From: Methanothrix soehngenii GP6
GTDB taxonomy: Archaea; Halobacteriota; Methanosarcinia; Methanotrichales; Methanotrichaceae
Assembly (NCBI RefSeq): GCF_000204415.1
Contig: NC_015416.1
Coordinates: forward strand, 1-64,000
DNA length: 64,000 nucleotides
Reading direction: 5' to 3'
In this document: one piece after another, positions 19,019 through 28,431 of the stretch
Layout of the letters: each line of letters starts with the position of its first letter
How positions within the stretch are numbered: the stretch's first letter is position 1
Notes under the pieces: model-generated
Database searches by the model: none
What the model saw: the letters and a program-made list of their open reading frames with translations, nothing else
Told to the model about the DNA's origin: nothing
Program-made: the position numbers and the translations under genes

Positions 19019-19594
19019 ATGAAGGTTATAGCATTCAACGGCAGCCCACGACGGGATGGAAACACCGCCACCCTCCTGGCAGCAGTCCTCCGGGAATTGG
19101 AGAGCCAGGGGATTGAGACGGAGCTGGTGCACCTTATAGGCACCCTGGCTGGCTGCAAAGCCTGCTTCAAATGCAAAGAGATGAAGAACGGCCGGTGCAT
19201 TCAGGACAAGGACATGATAAATCAGTGCATCGAGAAGATGGCTGCAGCGGACGGCATCATAATCGGCTCGCCCACCCATTTTGCCGATCTCACTCCCGAG
19301 ACCAAGGCCCTCATCGATCGGGCCGGTTTTGTGGCCATGGCCAATGGATATATGTTCAAGCGTAAGGTTGGGGCGGCGGTGGTGGCCGTTCGCCGGGCAG
19401 GGGCGATCCACGTCTTCGACTCCATCAACCACCTTTTCCTGATCAGCCAGATGATCATCGCCGGGTCAAGCTACTGGAACATAGGCATGGGCCTGGAGGA
19501 GAGGGATGTGGAGAGGGACCAAGAGGGGCTGGCGACCATGCGGACCCTGGGGCAGAACATGGGCTGGCTCTTAAAAAAGATTGCAACTGAGTGA
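19019..19594 (+). CDS. Iron-sulfur flavoprotein (Isf-type, NADPH-dependent FMN reductase fold)
   Basis: 191 residues. The flavodoxin-like FMN site is at the N-terminus (FNGSPRRDGNTATLL). A compact cysteine motif CKACFKCKEMKNGRC (about residues 48-62, CX2CX2CX7C) is the signature of methanogen Isf, which carries a [4Fe-4S] cluster beside FMN and reduces O2/H2O2 or takes electrons from ferredoxin. GSPTHFADLTPETKALIDRAG is the second conserved flavin region. The start has GGAGGAGG upstream, inside the end of the DUF362 gene. Confidence 0.9.
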   Translation: MKVIAFNGSPRRDGNTATLLAAVLRELESQGIETELVHLIGTLAGCKACFKCKEMKNGRCIQDKDMINQCIEKMAAADGIIIGSPTHFADLTPETKALIDRAGFVAMANGYMFKRKVGAAVVAVRRAGAIHVFDSINHLFLISQMIIAGSSYWNIGMGLEERDVERDQEGLATMRTLGQNMGWLLKKIATE

Positions 19595-19815
19595 ATCAAC
19601 AGGAGGCAATCGAATAAAAAAAATAGTTAATTTAAATTTTTCATTCCCTTCCATGCCATGTCCCAAATCCCCTCCTTCGCCCACTCCGCCCCCTTCTATC
19701 CGAAAAGGTATTTAGGCTTGAGATATAGGCTTGAGAGGACTAGTGTGATAGCGATGCAACCACCGACAAAGGGGGACTGTGCCTTCTGACAGACGATCTC
19801 TGGGTCATATCTTTC

Positions 19816-20967
19816 ATGGGCCGGGACAGATCCGGGCTCATACGCGACATTCTGAGCGAGCCTGCTATGCAAAACGTCAACATCGTGGACATGGATCAGA
19901 AGGTGATGCAGGGAATCAGCGTCATGACAGTTGTTGCCGATTTCGAATCAGCAAAAGTCACCCCGCAGAAGCTGGAAAAATGGTACCGGGATAATGCAGA
20001 GAGCCTGGCCATCGACTTCTCCTTCCTCCCCCTGGAGAAGCATCAGGGCCGGCGCCAGACCGCGAAAGAGCTCTATATCGTCACCATTCTCGCCAAAGAC
20101 AGGCCGGGGATCATTCGCGACGTAGCGGAGGTGGCCGCCAGGAATGGTGTCAACCTGGAGAGGGCCTCGGTTACCGCCCGGGGGGAGCTCATCTCCATCG
20201 AGTTTCTGATGGACTTTGCCGATTGCAGTGCGGACGACTGCCGATCACAGCTTAAGAAGGAGTGCGAAGGCCTGGGGCTGGATGTGGTGATACAGGATCT
20301 GGGCCGCTCCCGAAAAGAGAAGAGGCTCATCGTTTTTGATATGGACATGACCATAGTGGACTTCGAGATAATCAACCGCCTGGCCAGCTTTGCCGGTGTG
20401 GACGAGCAAGTGAAAGCGATCACAGACCGGGCGATGAACGGCGAGATGGACTTCAAAGAATCCCTCCGCCAGAGGGTGCGCCTCTTGAAGGGAATGCCCT
20501 TTTCCACCCTGCAAGAGATCGCTGCCGACCTTCAGCTGACCCCAGGCTCTGAGGAGCTCATCCACCACTTAAAGCAGGTCGGATACAAGATCGCCCTGAT
20601 CAGCGGCGGATTCACTTACTTTACGGATGTGCTCAAAGAGCGCCTGGGATTCGATTATGCCTTTGCCAACGATCTGGAGATCGAGGACGGAGTCCTCACC
20701 GGAGAGATCAAAGGGGAGATCATCGATGCCGAGGCCAAGGGGCGGATCATCTATGATCTTGCCGAGCGGGAGAAGATCAGCCCGGACAACATCGTCGCAG
20801 TGGGGGATGGGGCCAACGACTGCCTGATGATCAAGAATGCCGGCCTGGGAGTGGCCTTCAATGCCAAAGAGGTTCTAAAGAAGGTCTCGGACGGATCGCT
20901 ATCCAGGGAGAACCTTCTGGGATTACTGAATGTGCTGGGGCTGGCGGAGAAGGAGAGAGAGGTCTAG
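19816..20967 (+). CDS. serB: Phosphoserine phosphatase with N-terminal ACT domains
   Basis: Makes L-serine from phosphoserine. C-terminal HAD phosphatase: DMDMTIVD (DxDxT nucleophile, about residue 175), LISGGFTYFTD, and VGDGANDCLMIK. The N-terminal half has two ACT-type domains (GRDRSGLIRDIL and AKDRPGIIRDVAEVAARNGVN) that usually bind serine for feedback control. The start is uncertain. ATG 19816 cuts into the first ACT strand; the frame is open upstream to 19744 and codes for DDLWVISF, the expected strand, with AAAGGGGGA before a CTG at 19777. A non-ATG start is therefore likely. Ends in TAG. Confidence 0.88.
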   Translation: MGRDRSGLIRDILSEPAMQNVNIVDMDQKVMQGISVMTVVADFESAKVTPQKLEKWYRDNAESLAIDFSFLPLEKHQGRRQTAKELYIVTILAKDRPGIIRDVAEVAARNGVNLERASVTARGELISIEFLMDFADCSADDCRSQLKKECEGLGLDVVIQDLGRSRKEKRLIVFDMDMTIVDFEIINRLASFAGVDEQVKAITDRAMNGEMDFKESLRQRVRLLKGMPFSTLQEIAADLQLTPGSEELIHHLKQVGYKIALISGGFTYFTDVLKERLGFDYAFANDLEIEDGVLTGEIKGEIIDAEAKGRIIYDLAEREKISPDNIVAVGDGANDCLMIKNAGLGVAFNAKEVLKKVSDGSLSRENLLGLLNVLGLAEKEREV

Positions 20968-21134
20968 GCGAATACATCCATACGCACGCTCACTGGCTAA
21001 AGCCGTATCTCCCTATGAAAGCGTGGGGCAAAAGAATCCAAGAGACTGAGCTCAAATGACGATAAGGCCCACTCCTTCCTGGCCACCAATAGTGGGCATA
21101 ATTTTATTTTCTAAGAATGCAACCTACATGACAG

Positions 21135-21350
21135 ATGCAGCCGATAAAGATAATAATAGAAATGCATCCGGACGGTTATGTTGCCTATCCTATCGGCATC
21201 AAGGGTATCGTAATTGGAGAGGGCGATACATATGGAGAAGCCCTTGCCGATGTCAAGTCTGCCATTCAATTCCACATCGAGACATTTGGCCGGGAATCCA
21301 TAGAGATAGACGGAATTAGTGAGACTTTTGTGGCTGAAGTGGTAGTGTGA
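21135..21350 (+). CDS. hicB: HicB-family antitoxin
   Basis: 71 residues with the partial RNase H-like HicB fold: IIIEMHPDGYVAYPIGIKG followed by GDTYGEALADVKSAIQFHIETFG. In intact systems it masks the HicA mRNA interferase. A decayed HicA-like sequence follows at once, so this appears to be an orphan antitoxin. An AT-rich tract just before the gene (around 21100) may hold its promoter. Confidence 0.85.
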   Translation: MQPIKIIIEMHPDGYVAYPIGIKGIVIGEGDTYGEALADVKSAIQFHIETFGRESIEIDGISETFVAEVVV

Positions 21351-21352
21351 AT

Positions 21353-21442
21353 CGCATTTCCATGAGAAGAATCAATCCAGATGGAAGAAAGACGCCTCTG
21401 ACACTGCCGAATCAAAGGAGATCAAAGGCTCTACTCTATTAA
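21353..21442 (+). pseudogene. hicA: Decayed hicA fragment
   Basis: Right after hicB, short readings in more than one frame resemble the C-terminal half of a HicA toxin: RRINPDGRKTPLTLPN in one frame, then EIKGSTLL in another, as in the family pattern GRRT-PxH-KEIKxGTL. The N-terminal half is not found and at least one frameshift is needed. This is an inference from short motifs. Confidence 0.5.
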
Positions 21443-21460
21443 TAATGCGCTTTGGCCCCT

Positions 21461-21640
21461 TCACCTGATGCCGCCTCCCCCGCCCTTGACCATCTCTCCA
21501 CCCAGATGCTTCTCCGGATTCTGGTCAAAGGCCTTCTTGCACCCCGGAGCGCAGAAGTAATACTTCTTGCCCTTGTACTCGCTCACCAGCTTCGCCGTCT
21601 TCTCGTCCACCGCCATCTTGCATATGGGATCTATTGCCAT
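21461..21640 (-). CDS. YHS-domain (metal-binding) small protein
   Basis: About 59 residues. It carries the YHS/TRASH-like pattern DPICKMAVDE...YYFCAPGCKKAFDQNPEKHL; the three cysteines suggest copper or another soft metal. The start MAIDP at 21640 has GGAGG 9 bases upstream; an alternative ATG at 21649 overlaps the copA stop as ATGA. Either way it is translationally coupled to copA. YHS units are often fused to or sit beside copper ATPases, so a metallochaperone or sensor role is likely. Glycine-rich tail. Confidence 0.85.
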   Translation of the reverse strand: MAIDPICKMAVDEKTAKLVSEYKGKKYYFCAPGCKKAFDQNPEKHLGGEMVKGGGGGIR

Positions 21641-21645
21641 CTTCC

Positions 21646-24135
21646 TCATCCTCCAGTGCCCGTAATCCTGATTGCTTTCTTTTTCGTTGCTGGCGGTATA
21701 TATCTCTTGAGCAGCAGAGAGAGGGTGACCACAGTCACAGAAGAGAGGGCCATGGCAAGGCCGGCCAGCTCCGGCCGGAAGGTGATGCCATAGAGCGGAT
21801 AGAGAGCCCCCGCAGCCACCGGAACCAGCAGGGCATTGTAGGCGAAGGCCCAGAAGATGTTCAGCTTGATCCTGGATATGACCTTGCGGCTGAGCTGAAT
21901 GGCAGCCACAGCATCCAGAAGGTCGTCTTTCATCAAGACGATATCACCGGTCTCAATGGCCACATCTGTGCCGCTGCCTATGGCAATCCCCACATCAGCT
22001 TCCGCAAGAGCGGGAGCATCATTGATGCCATCCCCTACAAAGCCCACCCGGCTACCCGCCTCCTTCAGCCTTCTGACCTCATGGGCCTTCTCCTCGGGCA
22101 GAACCTCCGAAAGAGTTTTCTGAATGCCGATCTTCTCTGCCACTCTGGCCGCGCTGCGAGGATTGTCGCCGGTGATCATCACCACCTCAAGATTCATCTT
22201 TTTCAGCTCTTCGACTGCATAAGCAGATGAATCCTTGAGCCTGTCGGATATGGCCAAAACTCCGGACGCCTTTCCGTCCACAGCCACTAGCATGGCCGTC
22301 TTTCCCTCCTCCTCATATCCAATAGCTTTCTGGAGGAGGCCGTCAGGCATAGCGATATCCATCTCATCGAAGAGAATCCTGTTTCCTGCAGCCACGCTCA
22401 TCCCGGCGATGCGGGCAACGACCCCCTTTCCGGGAAAGGCCTCAAACTGCTCAGCCGGAAGAAGATCAAATCCATCCTCCTTCGCACGTCGCACCACCGC
22501 CTCGGCCAGAGGATGCTCGCTGGGCTTTTCCGCTGACGCTGCCAGGCGCAGGAGCTTTCTCTCATCCATCTCCCAGGCGAAAAGGTCGACCACATCCGGC
22601 CGGCCAATGGTCAGAGTCCCGGTCTTGTCAAAAGCCACCACATCGAGCTTCTCCGCCGCTTCTAGAGCCTCGCCGCTCTTGACCAGAATCCCCAGCTCCG
22701 CTCCTCTTCCAATGCCCACGGTTATGGCAGTGGGCGAGGCCAGCCCCAGGGCACAGGGACAGGCCACCACCAGCACGGATATGAGCGCAGTCAGAGAGAA
22801 GAGAAGGGTATTGTGGGCTACGAAATACCAGTAAACAAAAGCCGCAGCAGCGATTGCCAGAATGGTGGGAATGAAGTAGGCCACTATCCGGTCTGCAATC
22901 CTCTGCATGGCGGGCCTTGAGCCCTGGGCCTCCTGGACCAGTGCTATGATCCCCGCCAGGACGGTATCCTTCCCCACCCTGGTGGCCTTGAAGGTCAATG
23001 AACCATTCTTGTTCATGGTCCCTCCTACCACCTTCTCGCCGGCGGCCTTGAAAGCGGGGACTGGCTCTCCAGTGATCATGGACTCATCCACATAGCTTTC
23101 TCCCTCCACCACCAGGCCGTCTGCCGGAACCTTCTCCCCCGGCCGGACCAGGACCAGATCGTCGACCATTACCTCAACTGCTGCCACCTCGATCTGCCGT
23201 CCATCTCTTAAGACAGTGGCCTGTCTTGGCTGCAGCCCAACCAGCTTCCGGATGGCCTCGGATGTGCGCCCTTTGGCGTTGGCCTCCAGGTAGCGGCCCA
23301 GTGTCAGGAAGGTGGCGAGCATCACCGCTGTCTCATAGAACATGAAATCCGGGGTGAGAACGATCCCAAAGGTCCCCAGGATGCTGGAGGCATAAGCCAC
23401 GCCAATGCCCATGCCGTACATTACATCCATGTCCAGTGTTCTGTTTCTCAGAGCTCTCGTGGCCGCCTTAAAAATAGGATGGCTGACATAGACGAATACG
23501 GGAAGGGATACTACCAGCATGAGCAAGCTCATTAAGTTTGGAACTGCAGTGGAGATACCAGAGGGGATGATCCGGTGGAGAGGAATGTACATCATGGCCA
23601 TGAGAAGAATGCTGGCTGCGAAGCCGATGATAATTCGCCGCTTCTTATCAGAAAGGTCCTTCTCTCGCAGCTCCCTTTCCTTTTCCGCTGCCTCTTCCGT
23701 CTCCTCTCCGGCAACCCCTATGAACTGGTAGCCAGATTCGATGATGGCCTTCTTCATGTCCTCCAGGCCTACCATCCCGGGATTGTAGGTAACACGAGCC
23801 TTCTCAGCCGCCAGGTTTACCTGCACATCAACCACGCCATCCAGCTTTCTCAGGGCCGCTTCTATGGCTCCCACGCACATGGCACAGGCCATGCCCCCTA
23901 TCTTGAGCACAGTCTGCTGATCGATAACATCGTAACCTAGATCTCGAATTGCTTTTTCGATATCAACGAGCTTGATTTTACTGGGATCATACTTTGCCGT
24001 CGCCGTCTCTCCTCCCAGATTGACCCGAACCCAGGAGACACCATCCAGGTTCTGGAGGGCTTTCTCAATAGCAGATGTGCAGGCGGCGCACATCATTCCT
24101 TCCACCTTCAGCTCAGCTATTCTTTCTTCAGCCAT
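21646..24135 (-). CDS. copA: Copper-exporting P1B-type ATPase
   Basis: 829 residues from ATG 24135, chosen because a G7 run lies 5 bases upstream and homology begins at AEERIAELKV; an in-frame ATG further up belongs to the overlap with the ftr gene. It pumps Cu(I) out of the cell using ATP. Two N-terminal heavy-metal domains each have a CxxC (GMMCAACTS, GGMACAMCVG). Transmembrane CPC in VACPCALGLASPT, phosphorylation loop FDKTGTLT, HP motif in SEHPLAEAV, and hinge VGDGINDAPALAEADVG follow in the normal order, with eight predicted membrane helices. Downstream in an operon with glutaredoxin and ferredoxin-thioredoxin reductase, and coupled to the YHS protein. Confidence 0.96.
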   Translation of the reverse strand: MAEERIAELKVEGMMCAACTSAIEKALQNLDGVSWVRVNLGGETATAKYDPSKIKLVDIEKAIRDLGYDVIDQQTVLKIGGMACAMCVGAIEAALRKLDGVVDVQVNLAAEKARVTYNPGMVGLEDMKKAIIESGYQFIGVAGEETEEAAEKERELREKDLSDKKRRIIIGFAASILLMAMMYIPLHRIIPSGISTAVPNLMSLLMLVVSLPVFVYVSHPIFKAATRALRNRTLDMDVMYGMGIGVAYASSILGTFGIVLTPDFMFYETAVMLATFLTLGRYLEANAKGRTSEAIRKLVGLQPRQATVLRDGRQIEVAAVEVMVDDLVLVRPGEKVPADGLVVEGESYVDESMITGEPVPAFKAAGEKVVGGTMNKNGSLTFKATRVGKDTVLAGIIALVQEAQGSRPAMQRIADRIVAYFIPTILAIAAAAFVYWYFVAHNTLLFSLTALISVLVVACPCALGLASPTAITVGIGRGAELGILVKSGEALEAAEKLDVVAFDKTGTLTIGRPDVVDLFAWEMDERKLLRLAASAEKPSEHPLAEAVVRRAKEDGFDLLPAEQFEAFPGKGVVARIAGMSVAAGNRILFDEMDIAMPDGLLQKAIGYEEEGKTAMLVAVDGKASGVLAISDRLKDSSAYAVEELKKMNLEVVMITGDNPRSAARVAEKIGIQKTLSEVLPEEKAHEVRRLKEAGSRVGFVGDGINDAPALAEADVGIAIGSGTDVAIETGDIVLMKDDLLDAVAAIQLSRKVISRIKLNIFWAFAYNALLVPVAAGALYPLYGITFRPELAGLAMALSSVTVVTLSLLLKRYIPPATKKKAIRITGTGG

Positions 24136-24184
24136 GAAAACCCCCCCTTTGCGGTTTGATTGCTTCAAATAGCCCTGATCCGCT

Positions 24185-24718
24185 CTAAATGAATCGCTCA
24201 AACCTCTCTTTGCCTGCTTTGCAGATGGGACAGACCTCCGGAGGGCCATCTCTGCCGCATAGATAGCCGCAGACAACGCACCTCCAGACGGGAACTGAGA
24301 GCTTCTGGCCCAGGATAGCTGCTCTGGATCCCGGTGTCTCTCCCTGTGACTGCAATTTTTGCCTTTCTTCCAAGGGAGGCCTTCTCTCCGGGATTGAGCT
24401 CAGCTCCTGCTTGCCCTCGATCACAGCCTTTGAGACGTATAGGGCGCAGTAGCAGGCCCCAGATTCTGTGATATCTGCATCTCGGTAGTTGCAGGGGCAG
24501 ATTATATCCAGATCCTCGGACCTGTCATCTGCTGCCAGACGACAGGGGCAGGCTTGGTAGCCGTAACGGCGCTCGTTAACAATTAATCCATTGATAAGGC
24601 CTTTGACGAAATCGATATCCGGATTGAGGTAATATCCTCCCTGCTTTGCATCCTTTGCCAGACGGGCATGCATCCGGTCGATCTCCTCTTGAGTCGGCTC
24701 TTGAATATCATTCTTCAT
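24185..24718 (-). CDS. Ferredoxin:thioredoxin reductase catalytic chain fused to rubredoxin
   Basis: 177 residues. The N-terminal ~115 residues are the FTR catalytic subunit: [16 protein letters not shown] and GACYCALYV provide the [4Fe-4S] ligands and redox-active disulfide. The C-terminal ~45 residues are a rubredoxin-like domain with two Cys pairs ([11 protein letters not shown] and EVCPICKAG). This arrangement takes electrons from ferredoxin to reduce thioredoxin- or glutaredoxin-like partners. The start at 24718 overlaps the glutaredoxin stop by 4 bases, so the two proteins probably act as a pair. Confidence 0.92.
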   Translation of the reverse strand: MKNDIQEPTQEEIDRMHARLAKDAKQGGYYLNPDIDFVKGLINGLIVNERRYGYQACPCRLAADDRSEDLDIICPCNYRDADITESGACYCALYVSKAVIEGKQELSSIPERRPPLEERQKLQSQGETPGSRAAILGQKLSVPVWRCVVCGYLCGRDGPPEVCPICKAGKERFERFI

Positions 24719-25008
24719 AAGCCCAGAGCCTCCTTGATCTCTTTCTCCTTGAAGCCGATGATCGCCTTATCGTTGACCACCAGGGTAGGAAAAGAGGTGC
24801 TGGGATTAAATCGCTTGACACTTGCGATAGCCTTTGCCCTCTCCTCCCCTTTTAAAAGATCCACGTAAATATAGTCGAAGGCGACTCCAACTGAGGATAG
24901 GAATTCCTTGGTCTTTTTGCACCAGATGCAGGTGCTCAGTGCATAAAGCATGATCTTGCCCTTATCCTTGCCTGTCACATGTTCGAGACTCATAAAATCA
25001 CTAACCAT
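24715..25008 (-). CDS. Glutaredoxin-like protein
   Basis: 97 residues; thioredoxin fold with active site CIWC in [15 protein letters not shown] and cis-Pro in [10 protein letters not shown]. It is a dithiol carrier, most likely the substrate of the FTR encoded next to it. An alternative start is the ATG at 24993 (MSLEHV); neither start has a strong ribosome-binding site. First gene of the grx-ftr-copA-YHS operon; the promoter should lie in 25009-25100. Confidence 0.88.
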   Translation of the reverse strand: MVSDFMSLEHVTGKDKGKIMLYALSTCIWCKKTKEFLSSVGVAFDYIYVDLLKGEERAKAIASVKRFNPSTSFPTLVVNDKAIIGFKEKEIKEALGL

Positions 25009-25200
25009 CAGTTAATATGTCTTTGCAGATAAATAAGTAATCATGAATAAGTAATCGTGAGCATGATAGCATTATCCGAATAGGATCCGGATGAGACCAT
25101 CAGATTAAGATTATGCGAGCAGGATTGGTCGAGATCGAATAAGCATCCTAATACCCCAAAAAATTTGGCCCAACCAGATTCACAATCTCTTGCTACTGGT

Positions 25201-25959
25201 TTATTCGTAGGGATTGTATGGCTGGCCCTGGGAGGAAGACGGATAGCTATATGTGTATATCATCGGCCCATCATCATATGAGTAGTAATACGGGTAGGGA
25301 TATGGATAAGGATAGGGCATCGGGCTGGGGCCAGGACTCGGATCAACCCAGTGGCTGGGACCGTTGACATATATATAAGCGTAGTTGCTCCAGCCATTGC
25401 AGTAATACTGGAGGATGTGCCATCCAGGAACATCAGCGTAGAACCATCTCTTATACCAGCCTGGATAGTAGACATTTCCTGCATAATTTGTAACCAGCGA
25501 TCCAGAGGGATACCACTCATAAAACCAGATGTTTCCCTTTCCCGAAATCTGCATCCATAAGGGCAGGTTGGCATAAAGATTGCAGCCCGCGACGGTCTGG
25601 GACGCATACGAGATATAAAGGCTATTCTGAGACATTCCTCCAGGTGGATAGGTCGCCTGAGGATAGGTCGCTTTGGTGGAGATCGGACTGGAAGAGGTCG
25701 ATTTCAAGCTCTCCGGAGCGGAGGAATAGGCTGCCTCTTCGGTTGACCTTATTATGGTCTGGCCGCTCTCCTGCACAGAGGGAGACTGTCCTGAGGTCGT
25801 GATCGTTTTCGGTATCTCCAGCCCCATGGATTCAGGACTGGTGGGCGTGGACGGAGTAGGTGCGCCCCCAGTTGTGGTGGTGGAGTAAGGTGTCAATTGC
25901 CCCAGCGATGCGGTGCAAAGGAGCATGAGCATTGCCATTGCCAATAGAGTCCATTTCAT
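25201..25959 (-). CDS. Secreted protein of unknown function with Tyr/Pro-rich tail
   Basis: 252 residues: signal peptide (MKWTLLAMAMLMLLCTASLG), a Ser/Thr/Pro-rich linker (about 20-110), then an aromatic-rich domain (NIWFYEWYPSGSLVTNYAG, GWYKRWFYADVPGWHILQYY) and a PYPYPYPYYYSYDD tail. The domain resembles part of the secreted protein at 49792-50838 (PSGS/PVGT, then a strand pattern ending in YIYV/IIDV). Function not recognised. It stands alone. Confidence 0.7.
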   Translation of the reverse strand: MKWTLLAMAMLMLLCTASLGQLTPYSTTTTGGAPTPSTPTSPESMGLEIPKTITTSGQSPSVQESGQTIIRSTEEAAYSSAPESLKSTSSSPISTKATYPQATYPPGGMSQNSLYISYASQTVAGCNLYANLPLWMQISGKGNIWFYEWYPSGSLVTNYAGNVYYPGWYKRWFYADVPGWHILQYYCNGWSNYAYIYVNGPSHWVDPSPGPSPMPYPYPYPYPYYYSYDDGPMIYTYSYPSSSQGQPYNPYE

Positions 25960-26161
25960 CTAGGATCATCTCTGCAATTCATTGACCCTATGAATGTAAA
26001 TAGATAACTGTCCAGATAAAATATATTTCTCCAAGAACTCGTATTTGTCCGCATATCTTCAATATGTTTGAGATGATAATATAAAATTTTTTAATCAATG
26101 AAAAACACATTCGCCCTGCATCCATCACATTTTTATTCACATCACAGTAAACCGGATCTTT

Positions 26162-27325
26162 GTGATCAAGGGCAAGGAAGCCTATCTAAAGAAGCTGACT
26201 GCCAGCATGTATATCCCTTCCCAGGAGGTAGGAAAGGAGCTGGATGGCAGCACCCCACCTTCTGTCTTCATCGGCAGCTGGAATTATCCTAAAGTACTCG
26301 CCGGACCTATGATTTCTCCCCTGCATGGAGATACCATGGTCATGGACCACCCTGAATCATGGATACCGGAGAATAAAACCCAGGAGGAGATCATAAGGTA
26401 CCGGCTGAACCTGATAAGAGGCAAGAGATCTGTCAAGGTAACTGATATTGAGAATCGCTTTATAGAAAAGCTTCGCGACATCTCCTTATCCAGTTCGTCC
26501 ATTGAGAGCGAGGCCCAGTTCATTCAGGCCCCCAAAGGCATGTCCTTTGACGACGTGCATACGCCCTTTGGTCCCAGCGCTCCTCTGGAGAGGTTTGAAA
26601 TCGGCAACTCTAGGTGGGATCGAGATCTAGAGAAGGTTTACTTCGATGGGGATCTGAAGGCGGCGGATGCGGTGGAAGATCTTCACCAGCGTGGCCTTCC
26701 CTTCTCCAGCATCCAGAAGGCCTTCTCAGTGGGTGCAATGGGCATGAAAAAGAAAAGGAGGCTGGTTCCCACCCGCTGGTCTATCACCGCCTGTGATAGC
26801 GCCCTTGGCGATCGTCTTCTTCAAAAGGTGAGGGATTATGATATAATCGACTGCTGCCAGATAAGGGAGTTCGCCAGCCTCAACAACTACTATGCCGTTC
26901 TTCTCCTCCCCACTGCCTGGCAGTATGAGTGGATGGAGGCATTCCTGCGCATCATGGGAAACGAGGAGCTGATATTCTCCGATTTTGAGACAAATGGCGG
27001 CAAGAAGGGATACTCCCGGGTGGGAGGATGCTATTATTCCTGCAAGATGGCGGTCCTGGAGGGGCTGGAGAGGGAGAGAAGGCAGGCAGGGGCGATAATC
27101 CTCAGAGAAGCCTATGCCGGTTATGTGCCCCTGGGGGTCTTCAATGTTCGGGAGAATGTGAGAAATGCAATGCACCAGAAGCCCCTGGAGTTCGAGGACA
27201 TGAGGGCTGCTCTTGGATACATATCCACAAGGCTTGAGCTTCCGGTAAAGAGTTTTATCCGTCAGAGCGATCTTCTCCGGGGGGAGCTAAAGAGCCGCCA
27301 GACCACATTGAGCTCCTTTTCATGA
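26162..27325 (+). CDS. nreA: NreA-family archaeal DNA repair protein
   Basis: 387 residues from GTG 26162. The conserved Nre core is visible: [39 protein letters not shown] near residue 200, and [18 protein letters not shown]. The C-terminus ends in RQTTLSSFS, a close match to the PCNA-interacting QxxLxxF motif known for this family, so it probably acts on DNA damage together with PCNA. No strong ribosome-binding site precedes the GTG; a TATA-like run at 26076-26096 fits a short leader. The frame is open to 26102, so an N-terminal extension from a rare start cannot be excluded. Confidence 0.88.
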   Translation: MIKGKEAYLKKLTASMYIPSQEVGKELDGSTPPSVFIGSWNYPKVLAGPMISPLHGDTMVMDHPESWIPENKTQEEIIRYRLNLIRGKRSVKVTDIENRFIEKLRDISLSSSSIESEAQFIQAPKGMSFDDVHTPFGPSAPLERFEIGNSRWDRDLEKVYFDGDLKAADAVEDLHQRGLPFSSIQKAFSVGAMGMKKKRRLVPTRWSITACDSALGDRLLQKVRDYDIIDCCQIREFASLNNYYAVLLLPTAWQYEWMEAFLRIMGNEELIFSDFETNGGKKGYSRVGGCYYSCKMAVLEGLERERRQAGAIILREAYAGYVPLGVFNVRENVRNAMHQKPLEFEDMRAALGYISTRLELPVKSFIRQSDLLRGELKSRQTTLSSFS

Positions 27326-27350
27326 TATTCTCATTTTTTATGATATTCTA

Positions 27351-28283
27351 ATGATACCATCCTGTTTATCGGAAACCTACTTTAAGTCGGTGATTGAATT
27401 ACCTTCTATGCCATTCGAAGCTACCAGGATTATGAGCGGTGATATGCCTCCAGAGCTCAGGGAGAGAGTGGACAGAATTGCAGAGGAGTTTATGGCCATC
27501 GTCGATCGCCTGGTCGATGAACGCCATCTCCAGAAGGGAATAGCAAGAATTCAGCTGCCATGCAGCATGGTTTTCATCCTTGAAGCTCAGTGGCTTTACA
27601 TCCTGGGTCAGTTCAGAATGGAGAACAGGATTACAGGCTACTACAATAGACCAGATAAATCATTGACCCTCCAGAAGGTAGCCAGCAATGCTAAGTGGGA
27701 GTTTGGTTTTGATGATGCTTTTGTGATCCAGCTTCCAGCTGATCTGCTGGAGAAGAGCACAGAAGAAAGGAAAAGCTCATTGCAGGAGATCGCCTCAAAG
27801 CACCTTGATGCAGAGTTTCTGAGGCTGGCCCAGCTTTTAAACTTGATACGCACCCGTCCCATATTTGGGCAGGCCACCCAACCGGTGCAGCCAGGAAGCC
27901 TTCTATTGTTGCTAGCTGGGGATGAAGCGGCAAGAATGAATGCAGATTCGATCCTCAGGGCGATCGGTGCCAGCGGGCTGGCAGGCGATGAGGCTGAGGA
28001 CATCAGAAGCGGAAAGTCTGCCGTCCGGGATTTATGGCGCTCTATCAATCAAGCGGCGTTGATTATTGCCGACCTGACGGGAGCAGATCCCCAGGTCATG
28101 TACGCCTTAGGCATCGCTCATACTCTGGGCAAGGATACCATCCTCATCCACCCGCAAGGCTCAAAATATCTGATTGATATTCCTAAAACACAAAGCATTG
28201 AGTATGAGGATAGCATTCAGGGCAGGGAAAAGCTGGAGGAGCAGATAAGCGAAACTCTGCGTTCCATGACGGCATCCCTATAG
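27351..28283 (+). CDS. Unknown protein with a nucleotide-hydrolase/TIR-like C-terminal domain
   Basis: 310 residues. The N-terminal ~170 residues are helical and unrecognised. The last ~120 residues (LLLLLAGDEAARMNADSILR, then SINQAALIIADLTGADPQV, MYALGIAHTLGKDTILIHP) match the pattern IADLTxxxPNVxYELGIAHALGK of nucleoside 2-deoxyribosyltransferase/TIR-like domains. Such domains act as effectors in some immune systems, but no partner gene is visible. The start is uncertain; ATG 27408 is an alternative. It lies 25 bases after nreA. Ends in TAG. Confidence 0.65.
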   Translation: MIPSCLSETYFKSVIELPSMPFEATRIMSGDMPPELRERVDRIAEEFMAIVDRLVDERHLQKGIARIQLPCSMVFILEAQWLYILGQFRMENRITGYYNRPDKSLTLQKVASNAKWEFGFDDAFVIQLPADLLEKSTEERKSSLQEIASKHLDAEFLRLAQLLNLIRTRPIFGQATQPVQPGSLLLLLAGDEAARMNADSILRAIGASGLAGDEAEDIRSGKSAVRDLWRSINQAALIIADLTGADPQVMYALGIAHTLGKDTILIHPQGSKYLIDIPKTQSIEYEDSIQGREKLEEQISETLRSMTASL

Positions 28284-28348
28284 GATTGATAAGACTTGAG
28301 CGATCAATAGGATTCCGGGACAGGCCATATTCACCGAAGCCTATAACG

Positions 28349-28356
28349 TTATATAT
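28349..28356 (+). promoter_or_regulatory. TATA-like element upstream of ino1
   Basis: TTATATAT sits about 75 bases before the TTG start in an otherwise G+C-balanced intergenic stretch. It is placed by pattern only; no BRE was resolved. Confidence 0.35.
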
Positions 28357-28431
28357 GTCTTGCCTTTATACGAAGCTCCGAATCCTAACTCAGGTCTCCA
28401 GGCTTCACATGACCCAGGAGGGGAAAAGAGT

